From Chitinispirillum alkaliphilum (GTDB taxonomy: Bacteria; Fibrobacterota; Chitinivibrionia; Chitinivibrionales; Chitinispirillaceae): a stretch of DNA of 39,945 nucleotides. This document shows, one piece after another, positions 30,467 to 39,818 of the stretch. The DNA lies in NCBI GenBank assembly GCA_001045525.1, contig LDWW01000032.1, positions 1 to 39,945 of the forward strand. Reading direction: 5' to 3'. The notes beneath the pieces are model-generated. The model was not told the DNA's origin. It searched no databases and saw only the letters and a list, made by a program, of their open reading frames with translations. Each line of letters starts with the position of its first letter. Within the stretch, counting starts at the first letter, position 1. The translations under genes were made by a program, and so were the position numbers.

Positions 30467-31171
30467 AATCACCCCCAGTAAAACAGATTCTGCTCTACAT
30501 GTGTAGCATTCAAATATTATACCCTAAACAGGTGACGCTCTTATTATGAAGTCCAAAAAAATCGTTTACCATATACTCTCAGCAAACACCATTAACTGAG
30601 CGGTTTAATTCTTGACAAGCAAAGGGTAGATCGCAACATCTCCTCCCCTTCTGTTCCCATGCGGTAACTATTGCAAAAAAAAGTGGTAAATCGCCATGCA
30701 GAATATGACCGCTATGGAATCAACTTATGTAAACACTTACTATTCTTAAGAGTAAAAGCAAATGATCGATCCGAAAACATCTGTTGTGGGTGATAAGCAT
30801 GAGATACTTGAAATTCTCATCCGTTTTGAAGATGCGGTGCTTATGATAACACCTCTGAAATTATGAATCTTTTGAATTCAAAATATATGGAATCAACATG
30901 ATTACCTGCTCGAAGGTGAAACAGATGTATTTTTGAAAGGACCATTCTGCGAAACTGAACTTCGGGGAACTGAATAAATGGTTTCTACTTGTTATAATTC
31001 TGGTGAAATTACTGCAATGGAAATTGTTGCAATTGAAAAGGCAGCAGCGGCTGAGAAATGAGCAAGGTTTTTTATGCCAGACAAACCCGTCAAATCTGCT
31101 CACACCCTCCTCAACTTATGGAGTGGCGGGTTTTTAGAAATCAAAAAAACACCCCCCCTGTTTATCCAACC
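30467..31171. other. Intergenic region with traces of decayed coding sequence
   Basis: About 700 nt with no intact gene. On the plus strand from 30762 to about 31060 there are protein-like pieces in shifting frames (listed as a pseudogene). The remainder is AT-rich without clear promoters; a near-palindromic CTC-rich stretch is at 30630-30660. A long-loop GC stem (31084-31130) could end a plus transcript. Confidence 0.45.
30762..31060 (+). pseudogene. Possible frameshifted remnant of an unknown gene
   Basis: An ATG at about 30762 opens MIDPKTSVVGDKHEILEILI and stops after 34 codons. In the other frames the text continues as SEIMNLLNSKYMES, then HDYLLEGETDVFLKGPF and ETELRGTE, and after a stop MVSTCYNSGEITAMEIVAIE to 31060. 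The amino-acid usage looks like real protein in pieces, which fits a gene broken by small indels. No family is recognised, and a chance origin is possible. Confidence 0.35.
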
Positions 31172-32533
31172 CTAAACCCCTTCATTGTCGGAGCTTTCCA
31201 GTTTTCTGACAGCAATAAAAACAGCCCCCAAAAGCCCACAAACCATCAGCACCAGTGAAACTTTCATTATTACCTTAGGATCAAAAGCCTGTTGCGCCGC
31301 ATCCTTTTCAATGGCAACTGTTACCGGTTCTCCCAGTACCCATCTCTGCACAGTTCTGTCAGAAATATGGGACAGCACCGAAGAGACATCATATTTTGGG
31401 GCTCGGGCGTTTTTAGATCCGTATACAAGATCTAAACTTTTTTCTTCGTTCACAAAGAAAACAAGTTCATAGACCTGAGCTTCACCTGTAGCCGATTCTA
31501 TTCTCAGCGGCGGATTATCAAAATTTTGTATTCTGAGGAGATATCTTCTGTATCTTCGGGCAGCCCCTAAATTAACTCCCAGTCTGCTCCTCCTGAATCC
31601 ATCAATATTAACATTATATATTTCACCATTTGTAATCACAGACCAGTCTGAATTTTCAGACGTGTCATTTGTACCAAGTAAAGTATATTTTCTTCTGAAA
31701 TTTCCATCTTTGAATTTCAGATGTATATTCCGGAGTGGTTCCCTGTACGACTCAAAAAGAAGCTCTGAAATTCCATTTTCGTGTTCCTCCGAAAGCAACG
31801 CAAGTGCTACCGGTCTAATTTTGGGAATACGCCTGTTGATTTCAGGGACACTGGCTCCGAAGACAATTTTATCAACCCTGAAAAGCTGCTGATGTTGTGT
31901 AAATGATTCAAACATTTTTACAACTGTGTCCCTGTGTGATTCAGAAAGGATTTTGGAAAAGGGTGAACGCTTTGGTTCGGATATATTGTTAATTACTATT
32001 TTGAAATAATAATAATTGGCTGCTTCAAAACTGATTTCGGTACTTCTCATATCAACATAACGACTGTAATCGAATATGGCCTTATTTTCGACAACAGGTT
32101 GCCATGAAACACTATCATTGCTTCCCCATACAGAGATCTCTTTTTCAAAATTTTTGTTCGGGGATAGGATTTTAATTTGTTCGGGGGAGAAATCACCGGA
32201 AGATTTTCTGTAAATAAACTCGACTTGGTTATCCCGCAGTTCCCTGAAGCTTATTAGTTCGGGTGTCAACTCCCTTAGCACCTTTACCGTATCTACTCCA
32301 TGAACTCTAACCATACTATAGGGCACTTCATTATGATCTTTATCCAAAATGCGGATATCGGAATAATTTGCATTTGTGGCCAGATACATAAGAGAGTCGA
32401 CAACTATGGCTCCAAGTTGTGCATCATTGCATTCACCAGGTTTGATTACCCTTTTGATTGAGTACGTCTGCAATTCCGCGTAATGGCTAAAAAGCACGCC
32501 ACTCGTAAGCAACAGCATTATCATTTTTTTCAC
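31172..32533 (-). CDS. DUF3999 family exported protein
   Basis: The 453-aa protein has an N-terminal signal peptide (about 1-20), a large external beta-rich part (YSIKRVIKPGECNDAQLGAIVVDSLMY; ANYYYFKIVINNISEP-like discoidin-type blocks) and a C-terminal membrane helix (about 424-444, VIMKVSLVLMVCGLLGAVFIAV). DUF3999 genes characteristically follow DUF2339 genes, as here, and overlap them: the GTG start at 32533 overlaps the DUF2339 stop by 3 nt (GTGA). The pair probably forms a membrane complex. Function is not known; a role in envelope or polysaccharide is only a guess. Confidence 0.85.
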   Translation of the reverse strand: MKKMIMLLLTSGVLFSHYAELQTYSIKRVIKPGECNDAQLGAIVVDSLMYLATNANYSDIRILDKDHNEVPYSMVRVHGVDTVKVLRELTPELISFRELRDNQVEFIYRKSSGDFSPEQIKILSPNKNFEKEISVWGSNDSVSWQPVVENKAIFDYSRYVDMRSTEISFEAANYYYFKIVINNISEPKRSPFSKILSESHRDTVVKMFESFTQHQQLFRVDKIVFGASVPEINRRIPKIRPVALALLSEEHENGISELLFESYREPLRNIHLKFKDGNFRRKYTLLGTNDTSENSDWSVITNGEIYNVNIDGFRRSRLGVNLGAARRYRRYLLRIQNFDNPPLRIESATGEAQVYELVFFVNEEKSLDLVYGSKNARAPKYDVSSVLSHISDRTVQRWVLGEPVTVAIEKDAAQQAFDPKVIMKVSLVLMVCGLLGAVFIAVRKLESSDNEGV

Positions 32534-35019
32534 TCGGCTTTTTCCTTTGAAATAAAGAGGTTGTCTGATTTCAGATATGCAAATGCACCCGCTATAAGAA
32601 GTACTCCAACAATCATAAATGCTATTATTCTGTAAATAGCATCCATTCCTGAAAGATCAGACAAAAAGACCTTAACTGCTACTGTAGTGAAAAGTATCAA
32701 CCCTGCATAACGCCAGTTTTTACTTTTCTTTACGAGCCCATAGGCAAGAAACAAAATAGCATAAATTCCCCACAGTACTGATATTGAACCAGCTCTGAAC
32801 TGAGGTATCATTCTAAAAAACAATGTATTTGTTTCGAAAGTCGAATATATAATCAATAGAATAACAGCCAATGCCACCAACAGTCCCTCACACATTATAC
32901 CATCCGTTTTTACTTTTCTGAATGTTCTTGCGATAAGATTAAGATAAAGCGAAATCAATCCAAAACCCGCAAAACGATGCAGGAAACCAAATCCGTTTTG
33001 GGTAAATATCATTTCTTCCGGTTTAAAACCCCACACCCTGAAATCGACGAAGAAATATTTGGCCAGTAATACGAATACAATCAAGCTTGCTACAAATAAA
33101 ACAAACTTATGCCCAAAGCTTTTGAATGTATAAATGAGATACGTTCCAAGTAAAACCCACACACCGCTCAGTACAGGTGCTCTTAGTGAAACTAATGAGC
33201 TGAATGCAAGCCTCATTTCTGTATGTAAAATCAAAAAAAGAAATACTATCCCAGTCCAGTGAATAATCTCCTTAAAGCAGTTGTAATGAACAGGAAGTTT
33301 TACATTGTTTCCCGTATCAAAAGTAAGTTTGGCTGGTTTTATTCCCCGTTTCATGACAAAGGCAGAACCAAGCAATGACACAATAACAGTACCAAAAGAA
33401 ACAATTCTTCCTAAAAGCTCACGGGCATATTCAGGATACCTATCGTATCCAAAAATAAACGGATAACTAATCGGCAAATCATAAGTTATCATTTTTGAAA
33501 CGATCAGTAAATAGATCGCCATTGCCATCATGATCATAAAATTGCTCTTCAGCTTAAGCCCGCCCCAGAGTACAAAGAAGGCCATTACAGACCAGCAAAT
33601 AATAATTGTTTCTTTTTCGGTAATAAGCGGAACTGCCCATACAGAAAAGAAACCTGCAAGCGCTATCAGAGCAATGATCAGGGACAAATCATGTGCTCTG
33701 CTTTTTAGAAATGCAGCTACATGTATTATGTAAAACACCCCAAGTGCAATAGCCATTACTGCCGGCCATGGCCGCCCCACAGCTTGAAGTATAAGAGTGT
33801 AAGATATCGAGGCATAAACTGCTCCATTGGCTAAGAGGTGTAACACTTCAAAAATGGTCGATGTTTCCTTCCTGATAATATTGTAGTAATAGACTATCAC
33901 AGAGTGCTGAACAAATAATAGAGATAGGAATATTATCACAGACCGAAAGTGAACTTCTGGATCATACCCTCTTAAGCTGCCAAGCACGAGTCCATAGGTA
34001 AACAGAAAAGAAAGATAACATAGCAAACGCCAGTTTCGAAGATGCGATATACCTATTACCCCTAACCCAAGCACGAACAGATAAGAATAAAGCACATTGT
34101 AAGCAGGCTCTGGAGTTTGCAACATGACAGGGGTTGCAAAACCTCCTATCAAACCAATAACAGCAAGAAGCTGGGAAGAGGTTTTGGCAGCGAGCACTCC
34201 GGCACAAAGGGTAACCATACACATCAGGATAAAAGTTACACTTAGGGAAATAAGGTCATACATCGGTCCCGCGGCAAATACCGAAAAATAAAGCGTGGCA
34301 ATACCTCCCCCTGAAAAGCCCTGACCAAGAACCTGATACCTTTTCTTTTGAAGCAGGAAAATACCCCCACCGAGCATAGATGTTCCTGCTAATATTGCTA
34401 TTGCGACTCTTCCGGAAGGACCAAGCAGTCCTTTCTCTATAGACCAAGCCAGAAAAAACCCAACACATGCAATCAGTGCTATTATTCCCGTTCTCAAAAG
34501 CCAGGTACTTGCCACCGCAAACTCCATCGAAACTCCTTTTCTGCGGTATTCTTCACCTACAACAATCCAGTTCCACATACGGCTTATAACGGCTTCAAAA
34601 TCTTTTGACAGCTGGGATTCATCCTTGGGAACCGCCGATACAATCTTTTCTACCTCAGTGTCATCGACTCCCTCAAGTTCTTGCACTCCTCTTGAATTCA
34701 GAGAGATTTCCTCCAGAAACTCAAACTCATCTAAAAAGTCACTCTCCTGATAGCTTTCATCCTGATTTATTCCCTTCTTTTCACATCCACTTACTGCTTC
34801 CATTTCAGTTTGCCTGCTCTCAACAGGCTTTTTGGGAACCTCTCTTATGTCATTTTGTGAGTTTTCCGGAAGTCGAACGGAAAGAAGTAACTCATCGAGC
34901 TTTCTGTTTGTTATTTTTAGATCTTCAAGGATATCTTCACAAGTGCTCTTCAAAACTGACTTAAGTTTAAAATAGAATATTATACAGATTATAATTCCTG
35001 CAACTGTAACTGTTCCCAT
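32530..35019 (-). CDS. DUF2339 family polytopic membrane protein
   Basis: The 829-aa protein has one N-terminal membrane segment (about 1-17), an acidic cytosolic linker (about 40-140), then about 20 or more hydrophobic helices from about 170 to the end, with the family's WLLRTGIIALIACVGFFLAWSIE entry and GLIGGFATPVML block. DUF2339 proteins are large uncharacterised inner-membrane proteins almost always paired with DUF3999, as in this case. GGAG lies 9 nt before the ATG. It is divergent from the GT4 gene across a 446-nt gap. Confidence 0.9.
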   Translation of the reverse strand: MGTVTVAGIIICIIFYFKLKSVLKSTCEDILEDLKITNRKLDELLLSVRLPENSQNDIREVPKKPVESRQTEMEAVSGCEKKGINQDESYQESDFLDEFEFLEEISLNSRGVQELEGVDDTEVEKIVSAVPKDESQLSKDFEAVISRMWNWIVVGEEYRRKGVSMEFAVASTWLLRTGIIALIACVGFFLAWSIEKGLLGPSGRVAIAILAGTSMLGGGIFLLQKKRYQVLGQGFSGGGIATLYFSVFAAGPMYDLISLSVTFILMCMVTLCAGVLAAKTSSQLLAVIGLIGGFATPVMLQTPEPAYNVLYSYLFVLGLGVIGISHLRNWRLLCYLSFLFTYGLVLGSLRGYDPEVHFRSVIIFLSLLFVQHSVIVYYYNIIRKETSTIFEVLHLLANGAVYASISYTLILQAVGRPWPAVMAIALGVFYIIHVAAFLKSRAHDLSLIIALIALAGFFSVWAVPLITEKETIIICWSVMAFFVLWGGLKLKSNFMIMMAMAIYLLIVSKMITYDLPISYPFIFGYDRYPEYARELLGRIVSFGTVIVSLLGSAFVMKRGIKPAKLTFDTGNNVKLPVHYNCFKEIIHWTGIVFLFLILHTEMRLAFSSLVSLRAPVLSGVWVLLGTYLIYTFKSFGHKFVLFVASLIVFVLLAKYFFVDFRVWGFKPEEMIFTQNGFGFLHRFAGFGLISLYLNLIARTFRKVKTDGIMCEGLLVALAVILLIIYSTFETNTLFFRMIPQFRAGSISVLWGIYAILFLAYGLVKKSKNWRYAGLILFTTVAVKVFLSDLSGMDAIYRIIAFMIVGVLLIAGAFAYLKSDNLFISKEKAE

Positions 35020-35353
35020 TATGTGGCTTCTCCGTTTTCTCCGAATCCGTAACTTTTTCTCTCAGGCTCCGTTCAGCATAGGCTGTATAAATACTGCCTA
35101 TATCTTCTTATAAACCCTACCACCAAACCTAAAGGAGCGTTTATCAAAGTAAAACCTGCATCGATATGATTCAAGTTCATTGAAAATTCAGTATGGATCC
35201 TGCACTATCAGATCGGCCTTGTTAACCCATATACACTCATTCTTTTTAGCATTTCTGGTCACCTATAATGATATTTCCCACTAAAACACGCTCAAAGCCT
35301 ATTACTATAATATTATACTATTCTGCTTTTAAACAAAATTTTTACTTTTCTGT
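35020..35353. other. Divergent intergenic region
   Basis: It separates the DUF2339 pair (minus) from the glycosyltransferase (plus). It is AT-rich with palindromic ATAATATTAT near 35308; no gene or clear minus-strand promoter is recognised. Confidence 0.5.
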
Positions 35354-35381
35354 TTGACAATATTTGAAAAAACACTATATT
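35354..35381 (+). promoter_or_regulatory. Strong sigma70-type promoter of the glycosyltransferase gene
   Basis: TTGACA (35354-35359), a 16-nt spacer and TATATT (35376-35381) sit about 85 nt before the ATG. This is the closest sigma70 match in the window. Confidence 0.7.
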
Positions 35382-35465
35382 TGTAATCGTAATACGAATA
35401 TGTAAATTTTTTCCCTTCCCGACACATTCCCAAAAACACCTATTAACTTCTAAGGAGGCGCTGTC

Positions 35466-36632
35466 ATGCGTATAGCCATTTTCTCGTGGGAATCTTTACA
35501 TTCAATTAACATTGGCGGACTTGGTGTCCACGTAACTGAACTTGCAGCAGGTCTCGAACGTCGCGATCATGACATACACGTATTTACCCGCCGCAAGCCG
35601 GATCAGAACCACTATGATCGTATCGATGGAGTACACTATCATCGCATAGACCATGGCGTAAGTGACAATTTCATCGAATCGATGGATTGGATGTGCAAAG
35701 CTATGGCGCACCGCTTTTACGAGGTCACATCTCTGATTGGAAAATTTGAACTTGCACATGCACATGACTGGCTTACCGGAAATGTTCTCAGATATGTCAA
35801 TGAAGGTTTCGGTACACCTGGTGTTCTCACAATGCACTCAACTGAATATGGCCGCGACGGAAACGTCTTCTATGATGGTTATGCCAGGTGGATCAGGGAT
35901 ACTGAAGCTGCTGCCTGCAATCACGCAAATGTAGTTATTTCGGTAAGCGGATTTCTGGCCGATGAACTTCAGCGTATCTACGGAGTACCTCACTGGAAAA
36001 TTCACGTAGTACCTAACGGGGTGGGATATGATGCATTTAATGGCTATCTTGAACCAGGGCAGATTAAGTCCCGTTATGGTATAGGCCCACTGGATCCAAC
36101 CATCTTTGCCGCAGGACGTATGACCACGCAGAAGGGCATGGACCTTTTGGTAGAATCGGTACCGATGGTACTTGGCTATTATCCCTCTGCCAAGTTCATA
36201 ATCTCCGGTGACGGGCCTGAAAAAGATTTGATTGTTAACCGTGCTAACGAGCTTGGAGTCAACCATGCAATACGTTTCTTGGGAAGTGTGTCAAGAGGAG
36301 AGTACTCCGAAATAATGAGATCTGCCGACATTTTGGCTTTGCCAAGCCGAAACGAACCATTTGGAATCGTAGCTCTGGAAGCCTGGGCTGCTGGAAAACC
36401 TGTTGTGGCCACTTCTGCAGGCGGACCCAGAGAATTCGTATGGCACAATGTAAACGGATTCCTTGTAGATGCCAATCCAGGTGGATTAGCACACGGTATC
36501 GGTTCACTTCTGGCAGATCACGACCACTGTCGTGCGCTTGGGTGTAATGGCCGGGTAGCGGTTGAAGACAAGTTCAATTGGAATACTGTCGCAGGATATA
36601 CCGAGGGAGTATATCACGCAGCCCTGAACTGA
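35466..36632 (+). CDS. GT4-family glycosyltransferase
   Basis: A 388-aa GT-B enzyme that moves a sugar from a nucleotide donor to an acceptor, the latter unknown. Marks: N-terminal GGLGVHVTELAAGL (glycine loop, residues 17-31), HAHDWLTG, MHSTEYGRDG, and in the C-terminal half NGV, FAAGRMTTQKGMDLL, PSRNEPFGIVALEAWAAGKPVV with the E-x7-E motif, GGPREFV. It is of the glycogen/sucrose synthase-like GT4 type (PF13439 + PF00534). AAGGAGG lies 8 nt before the ATG. Codon use appears cleaner than its neighbours, and its promoter is strong, suggesting good expression. Single gene with a terminator. Confidence 0.9.
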   Translation: MRIAIFSWESLHSINIGGLGVHVTELAAGLERRDHDIHVFTRRKPDQNHYDRIDGVHYHRIDHGVSDNFIESMDWMCKAMAHRFYEVTSLIGKFELAHAHDWLTGNVLRYVNEGFGTPGVLTMHSTEYGRDGNVFYDGYARWIRDTEAAACNHANVVISVSGFLADELQRIYGVPHWKIHVVPNGVGYDAFNGYLEPGQIKSRYGIGPLDPTIFAAGRMTTQKGMDLLVESVPMVLGYYPSAKFIISGDGPEKDLIVNRANELGVNHAIRFLGSVSRGEYSEIMRSADILALPSRNEPFGIVALEAWAAGKPVVATSAGGPREFVWHNVNGFLVDANPGGLAHGIGSLLADHDHCRALGCNGRVAVEDKFNWNTVAGYTEGVYHAALN

Positions 36633-36737
36633 TATTTCTTAACCAATATATTGAGATGATTTAATTTGGAAAGGCTGCCATTATTCCTGAGAAGTAAAAG
36701 TAGCGCAACAGTAAACAGCCTCCAGTTTTCTTCAATG

Positions 36738-36767
36738 ATTGTCTGCCAGTGACACATGGCAGACAAT
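36738..36767 (+). terminator. Terminator of the glycosyltransferase gene
   Basis: ATTGTCTGCCA (36738-36748) and its exact complement (36757-36767) form an 11-bp stem with an 8-nt loop, followed by TTCTTATCTC. It lies about 105 nt after the stop. Confidence 0.6.
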
Positions 36768-36875
36768 TTCTTATCTCTTGTTGACTGGCCCGCAATGGTT
36801 TTTCTCCTGCTCCCCCAGCCATTTACCAGCCTCACTACGTTACTTTTTACGTCATAATACCATACAACACTTCTG

Positions 36876-37457
36876 CTAATCGACGGAAAAATATCTGAAG
36901 TGGCCGGTTATTCTGTAACGAAAAAGTATATCCTCTAGTTGAGTGCCATTCCCAATATTGTGGTAAATTTTACACCTCTGCTGTCCCTCAACTTTAGTGT
37001 CAGATACAATTCCAATATGATCCAGATTTCCAGGCAACTTCCATGTGACAATATCCCCTGGTAAATAATTATCACCGGAATGTGAAATAGTAAGCTCTTT
37101 TCCCATTCGCCTGAGATAGGTAGTGATATTTGGTACTCTTCTGTGATCAATATTGGGATCCGGCCTCACAAGCCCCCAATTATCTGGATATTCTGAAAAA
37201 TTTGCACTCATATCCTCATGAATAAGTTCCTGTAAATCCACTCCCACCGACCTTAAAGCCCTTACCACAACATCCGTGCACACACCACGACTTATGTCCA
37301 AATCACCCATAGGGTATTGAAGTGCAACATATGAGGGGTCATAATACCTGGTAAGGGTTGTTTGCATTCGGCAATTCTCGAGAATAACAGTTATTGGATC
37401 AGTTTCCTGAGCCGCAGCACTCAGGACAAAAAAAAGCAGCAGTACAGAAACTTTCAT
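36876..37457 (-). CDS. DUF1287 exported protein (NlpC/P60-like fold)
   Basis: The 193-aa protein has a signal peptide (about 1-16, cleavage after AAAQ) and the DUF1287 pattern: YYDPSYVALQYPMGD, RGVCTDVVVRALRSVGVDLQ with the probable nucleophilic cysteine of the NlpC/P60 superfamily, EDM, NIDHRRVPN, GDIVTWKLP and LDHIGIVSD with a probable catalytic histidine. It likely hydrolyses an envelope amide or thioester bond, but no substrate is known. AAGGAAGGGG lies before the ATG. It is downstream of paralogue B in the same direction, 219 nt away. Confidence 0.87.
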   Translation of the reverse strand: MKVSVLLLFFVLSAAAQETDPITVILENCRMQTTLTRYYDPSYVALQYPMGDLDISRGVCTDVVVRALRSVGVDLQELIHEDMSANFSEYPDNWGLVRPDPNIDHRRVPNITTYLRRMGKELTISHSGDNYLPGDIVTWKLPGNLDHIGIVSDTKVEGQQRCKIYHNIGNGTQLEDILFRYRITGHFRYFSVD

Positions 37458-37676
37458 AAAACCCCTTCCTTTTGTAGTTACAAAGACTTAATATATGTTT
37501 TTATCATGTAAACATAAAGAAAGGATTGTTTATCCACAATTAACCTGACAGGCACGGGTTTGTAACTTCCCGGAGAAAAATAGTCCCAAAAAAACAAGGG
37601 AAACATATCAAGAATGAATTTACACCATAGCAAGACAGAAACAGAAACGGACCTTCCCCATCCACGCACTTCTGTT

Positions 37677-39077
37677 TTATCCAAAAACCCAGTGACATCC
37701 CGATCCGGGGCGGTTTAGATGTTTCTTTAATTTCTTTACAAGCTTATTCACCTTCAACCTGGGCAGCTCGTCCCAAACCCAACCTGTTTTTTTCCACTGG
37801 CGGTGATACCTTATAAATGAAGCCATGTCAAGAGGATAAGCTTCAGGATCTATCCCAAGCAAAACCTCTCTTACCCCGCATTTTTCAGAAATCTCTTTCC
37901 ATTGCTCAAGACTAACCTGATCAATTCCTTTTATGCCGTTGGAGAGAAGTGTCAGGTATAGTTCTTCAAACTCTCTATGAGTTGAGAGATATGTCTCTAA
38001 TCCGGCTGCACTCACACGTGTATTGAATGCTAACCAATATGGTACAGCACCGTTACAAATTGTAAGATAGGGATCTATGAGTGAAAAACACTCACCGATC
38101 ACTCTTTTTGACACCAGACCGTTCTCTCTGTACCACTCTCTGTAGATACTTGCAGTTGCAGAGGAGAGGGAATCTGGTGAATCATAATCAATATGCACAA
38201 ACCTATACCCATTAACTTTACAGAATTTTTTTACATCCTCTTTGTAGCCATCGGGAGTTCCCCACTCTCCTTCGGGATACAGGGCATCGGGAACCGGAGT
38301 GTTCCATTTACTGAAATTTGAATGCTGCGAATTCAAAAACTTCTCTATCCGAGCCCCGCCCTCATAGTATTCCTTTGGCGCGGTGTCACCATAACCGCCC
38401 ACCTGGAAAAGGGAACGTTCACCGGTTGAGCAACATGGCCATTTCAATTTACAATCAAAACATATTATCATTCCCCCTGGATTCAGGTTTTCCCTGATAA
38501 AGTTGCGGAATACAAAACCCAGCCTCGGTGTCTTGAGACGAAACATCGAAACTATATATTGATGTAATCGGTCCTGAACCGGATCGTGCATCTGATGTAC
38601 AATAAGATTTTCATTGTTTTTTACCAAAACAGAGGAGATTTGTTTGCCCCGTTCCATACTTCTGATCACTAAATCAGGATCCATCCATTTTCTTGTATAT
38701 ATAAGAGAGGTGTGAGGAAGCCAGGGAATACCACAGGCCGCACACAAGTGCACTGCAGCCCCACTTGAAGACCCTACTGCTATGGCATCATAACGCTTCT
38801 GTGGATAGAGCTTAACCATCTGCTGTAATATTGCGTCAATCTTAAGATTGGAAATTTTACCCAGAGGAACACGGTCCAAATAGATGGCCAGCATAAAAAG
38901 ATACCGTCGCAACAAAAAAGGAACCCTGTTCAGAAGATGAAGTGCAGTATCGGGAATCTCGATTTTTGTGGAAACAGAAGGGAAACTTCTCTGATGGAGA
39001 CAGTTTGCAAGTGAACAAATCATCGAGTAACAGGAATCGAGTCGAGATATATATGGTAATTTCTTCTCTGAAAACAT
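37677..39077 (-). CDS. Uncharacterised 466-aa protein, paralogue B
   Basis: Diverged relative of the gene at 28502 with the same motif order: AIAVGSSSGAAVHL (about residue 101), GIPWLPHTSL, HQMHDPVQD, NPGG, GERSLFQVGGYGD, EYYEGGARI, GEWG, YREWYR, SKRVIGECFSL and GAVPYWLAF. It has no signal peptide or membrane helix. The two copies are about 30-35 percent alike by eye. Its C-terminus is basic (VNKLVKKLKKHLNRPG). The ATG at 39077 has a weak GGGATG site. A sigma54-like element lies 65 nt upstream. Function unknown. Confidence 0.55.
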   Translation of the reverse strand: MFSEKKLPYISRLDSCYSMICSLANCLHQRSFPSVSTKIEIPDTALHLLNRVPFLLRRYLFMLAIYLDRVPLGKISNLKIDAILQQMVKLYPQKRYDAIAVGSSSGAAVHLCAACGIPWLPHTSLIYTRKWMDPDLVIRSMERGKQISSVLVKNNENLIVHQMHDPVQDRLHQYIVSMFRLKTPRLGFVFRNFIRENLNPGGMIICFDCKLKWPCCSTGERSLFQVGGYGDTAPKEYYEGGARIEKFLNSQHSNFSKWNTPVPDALYPEGEWGTPDGYKEDVKKFCKVNGYRFVHIDYDSPDSLSSATASIYREWYRENGLVSKRVIGECFSLIDPYLTICNGAVPYWLAFNTRVSAAGLETYLSTHREFEELYLTLLSNGIKGIDQVSLEQWKEISEKCGVREVLLGIDPEAYPLDMASFIRYHRQWKKTGWVWDELPRLKVNKLVKKLKKHLNRPGSGCHWVFG

Positions 39078-39425
39078 ACATCATCCCGGTTACATCAGCT
39101 AAGTCATAACCCCATATGTCGTTTCACTGCCTTAATTAACCTGCAATAGGCATTCCAAATTCAGCCAATTGTAGCGTTAAGAACTCTTTATAAGAGTGTT
39201 TAAGTGTTATTTATAATCAGAAAAAATTACACGATAACCGACACGGTATCACATATAACCAATACATGTAGCGTATCTGTTATATTATGTGTGACATATA
39301 AGGCCTTAACTTTTTCGCATAGCTCCAGTTTATTTATTTCCACACTAAACAGATACCACAAAATGTTTGACACTGGTAAACATTTTAAACATTTTAAATA
39401 TGGACAATTAACGGAGGTTACTTCT
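39078..39425. other. Divergent intergenic region
   Basis: It holds the -24/-12 element for paralogue B (39142-39159) and, further right, AT-rich sequence with an imperfect dyad (TCACATATAA near 39249, TTATGTGTGA near 39286) and the repeat TAAACATTTT twice near 39380. No gene is seen here; a frame extending the Dabb gene upstream lacks a ribosome site. Confidence 0.5.
39142..39159 (-). promoter_or_regulatory. Candidate sigma54 promoter of paralogue B
   Basis: On the minus strand TTTGGAATGCCTATTGCA: TTGG, GG to GC spacing of 10 nt, perfect TTGCA. The predicted start is near 39131, 54 nt before the ATG. It matches the element of the site-2 protease gene (TTTGGAATAGCTATTGCA) at 16 of 18 positions. 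Confidence 0.55.
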
Positions 39426-39728
39426 ATGGTCAAGCATATAGTGTTCTGGAAACTCAAAGAAAGTGCGCACGGTAACAGCGCAGCAGAGAATGCAAAAATT
39501 ATAAAGGAAAAGCTCGAGGCTCTCGGGGGTAAAATAGATGGGCTGATCCATATAGAGGTAGGTCTTGATTTTTCAGCTGGTGAAGCCAGTTGTGATTTAG
39601 CGCTGTATTCGGAATTCAAGTCAAAAGAGGCTCTTAGCTATTACCAAGAACACCCGCTTCATAAGGCAATTCTTCCTTTTGTAGCAGAAGCACGCACAGA
39701 AAGACGCGTAGTGGATTATGAGAAATAA
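39426..39728 (+). CDS. Dabb-family (stress-responsive alpha/beta barrel) protein
   Basis: A 100-aa protein with the Dabb fold: MVKHIVFWKLKE (strand 1), a helix ENAKIIKEKLEALGGKI, IHIEVGLDFS-like second strand and DLALYSEFKSKEALSYYQEHPLHKAI, ending FVAEARTERRVVDYE. Dabb domains usually form dimeric ferredoxin-like barrels; plant members are stress-induced and some bacterial ones are enzymes. Function here is unknown. The ATG at 39426 follows GGAGG by 8 nt; a longer upstream frame lacks a ribosome site. Confidence 0.87.
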   Translation: MVKHIVFWKLKESAHGNSAAENAKIIKEKLEALGGKIDGLIHIEVGLDFSAGEASCDLALYSEFKSKEALSYYQEHPLHKAILPFVAEARTERRVVDYEK

Positions 39729-39818
39729 TACTTTAAGGTGACCTCTAAAAATCTATGTTGAAACCGAAAATTCAATTGTTCATTATCAAAATTAATTCAA
39801 TTAGTTGACATAAGGGGG

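Noticed and set aside
30861-31103. 80-codon minus frame (CFTFEQVIML...)
   Set aside because: It is opposite the broken plus frames, has no ribosome site and resembles no family.
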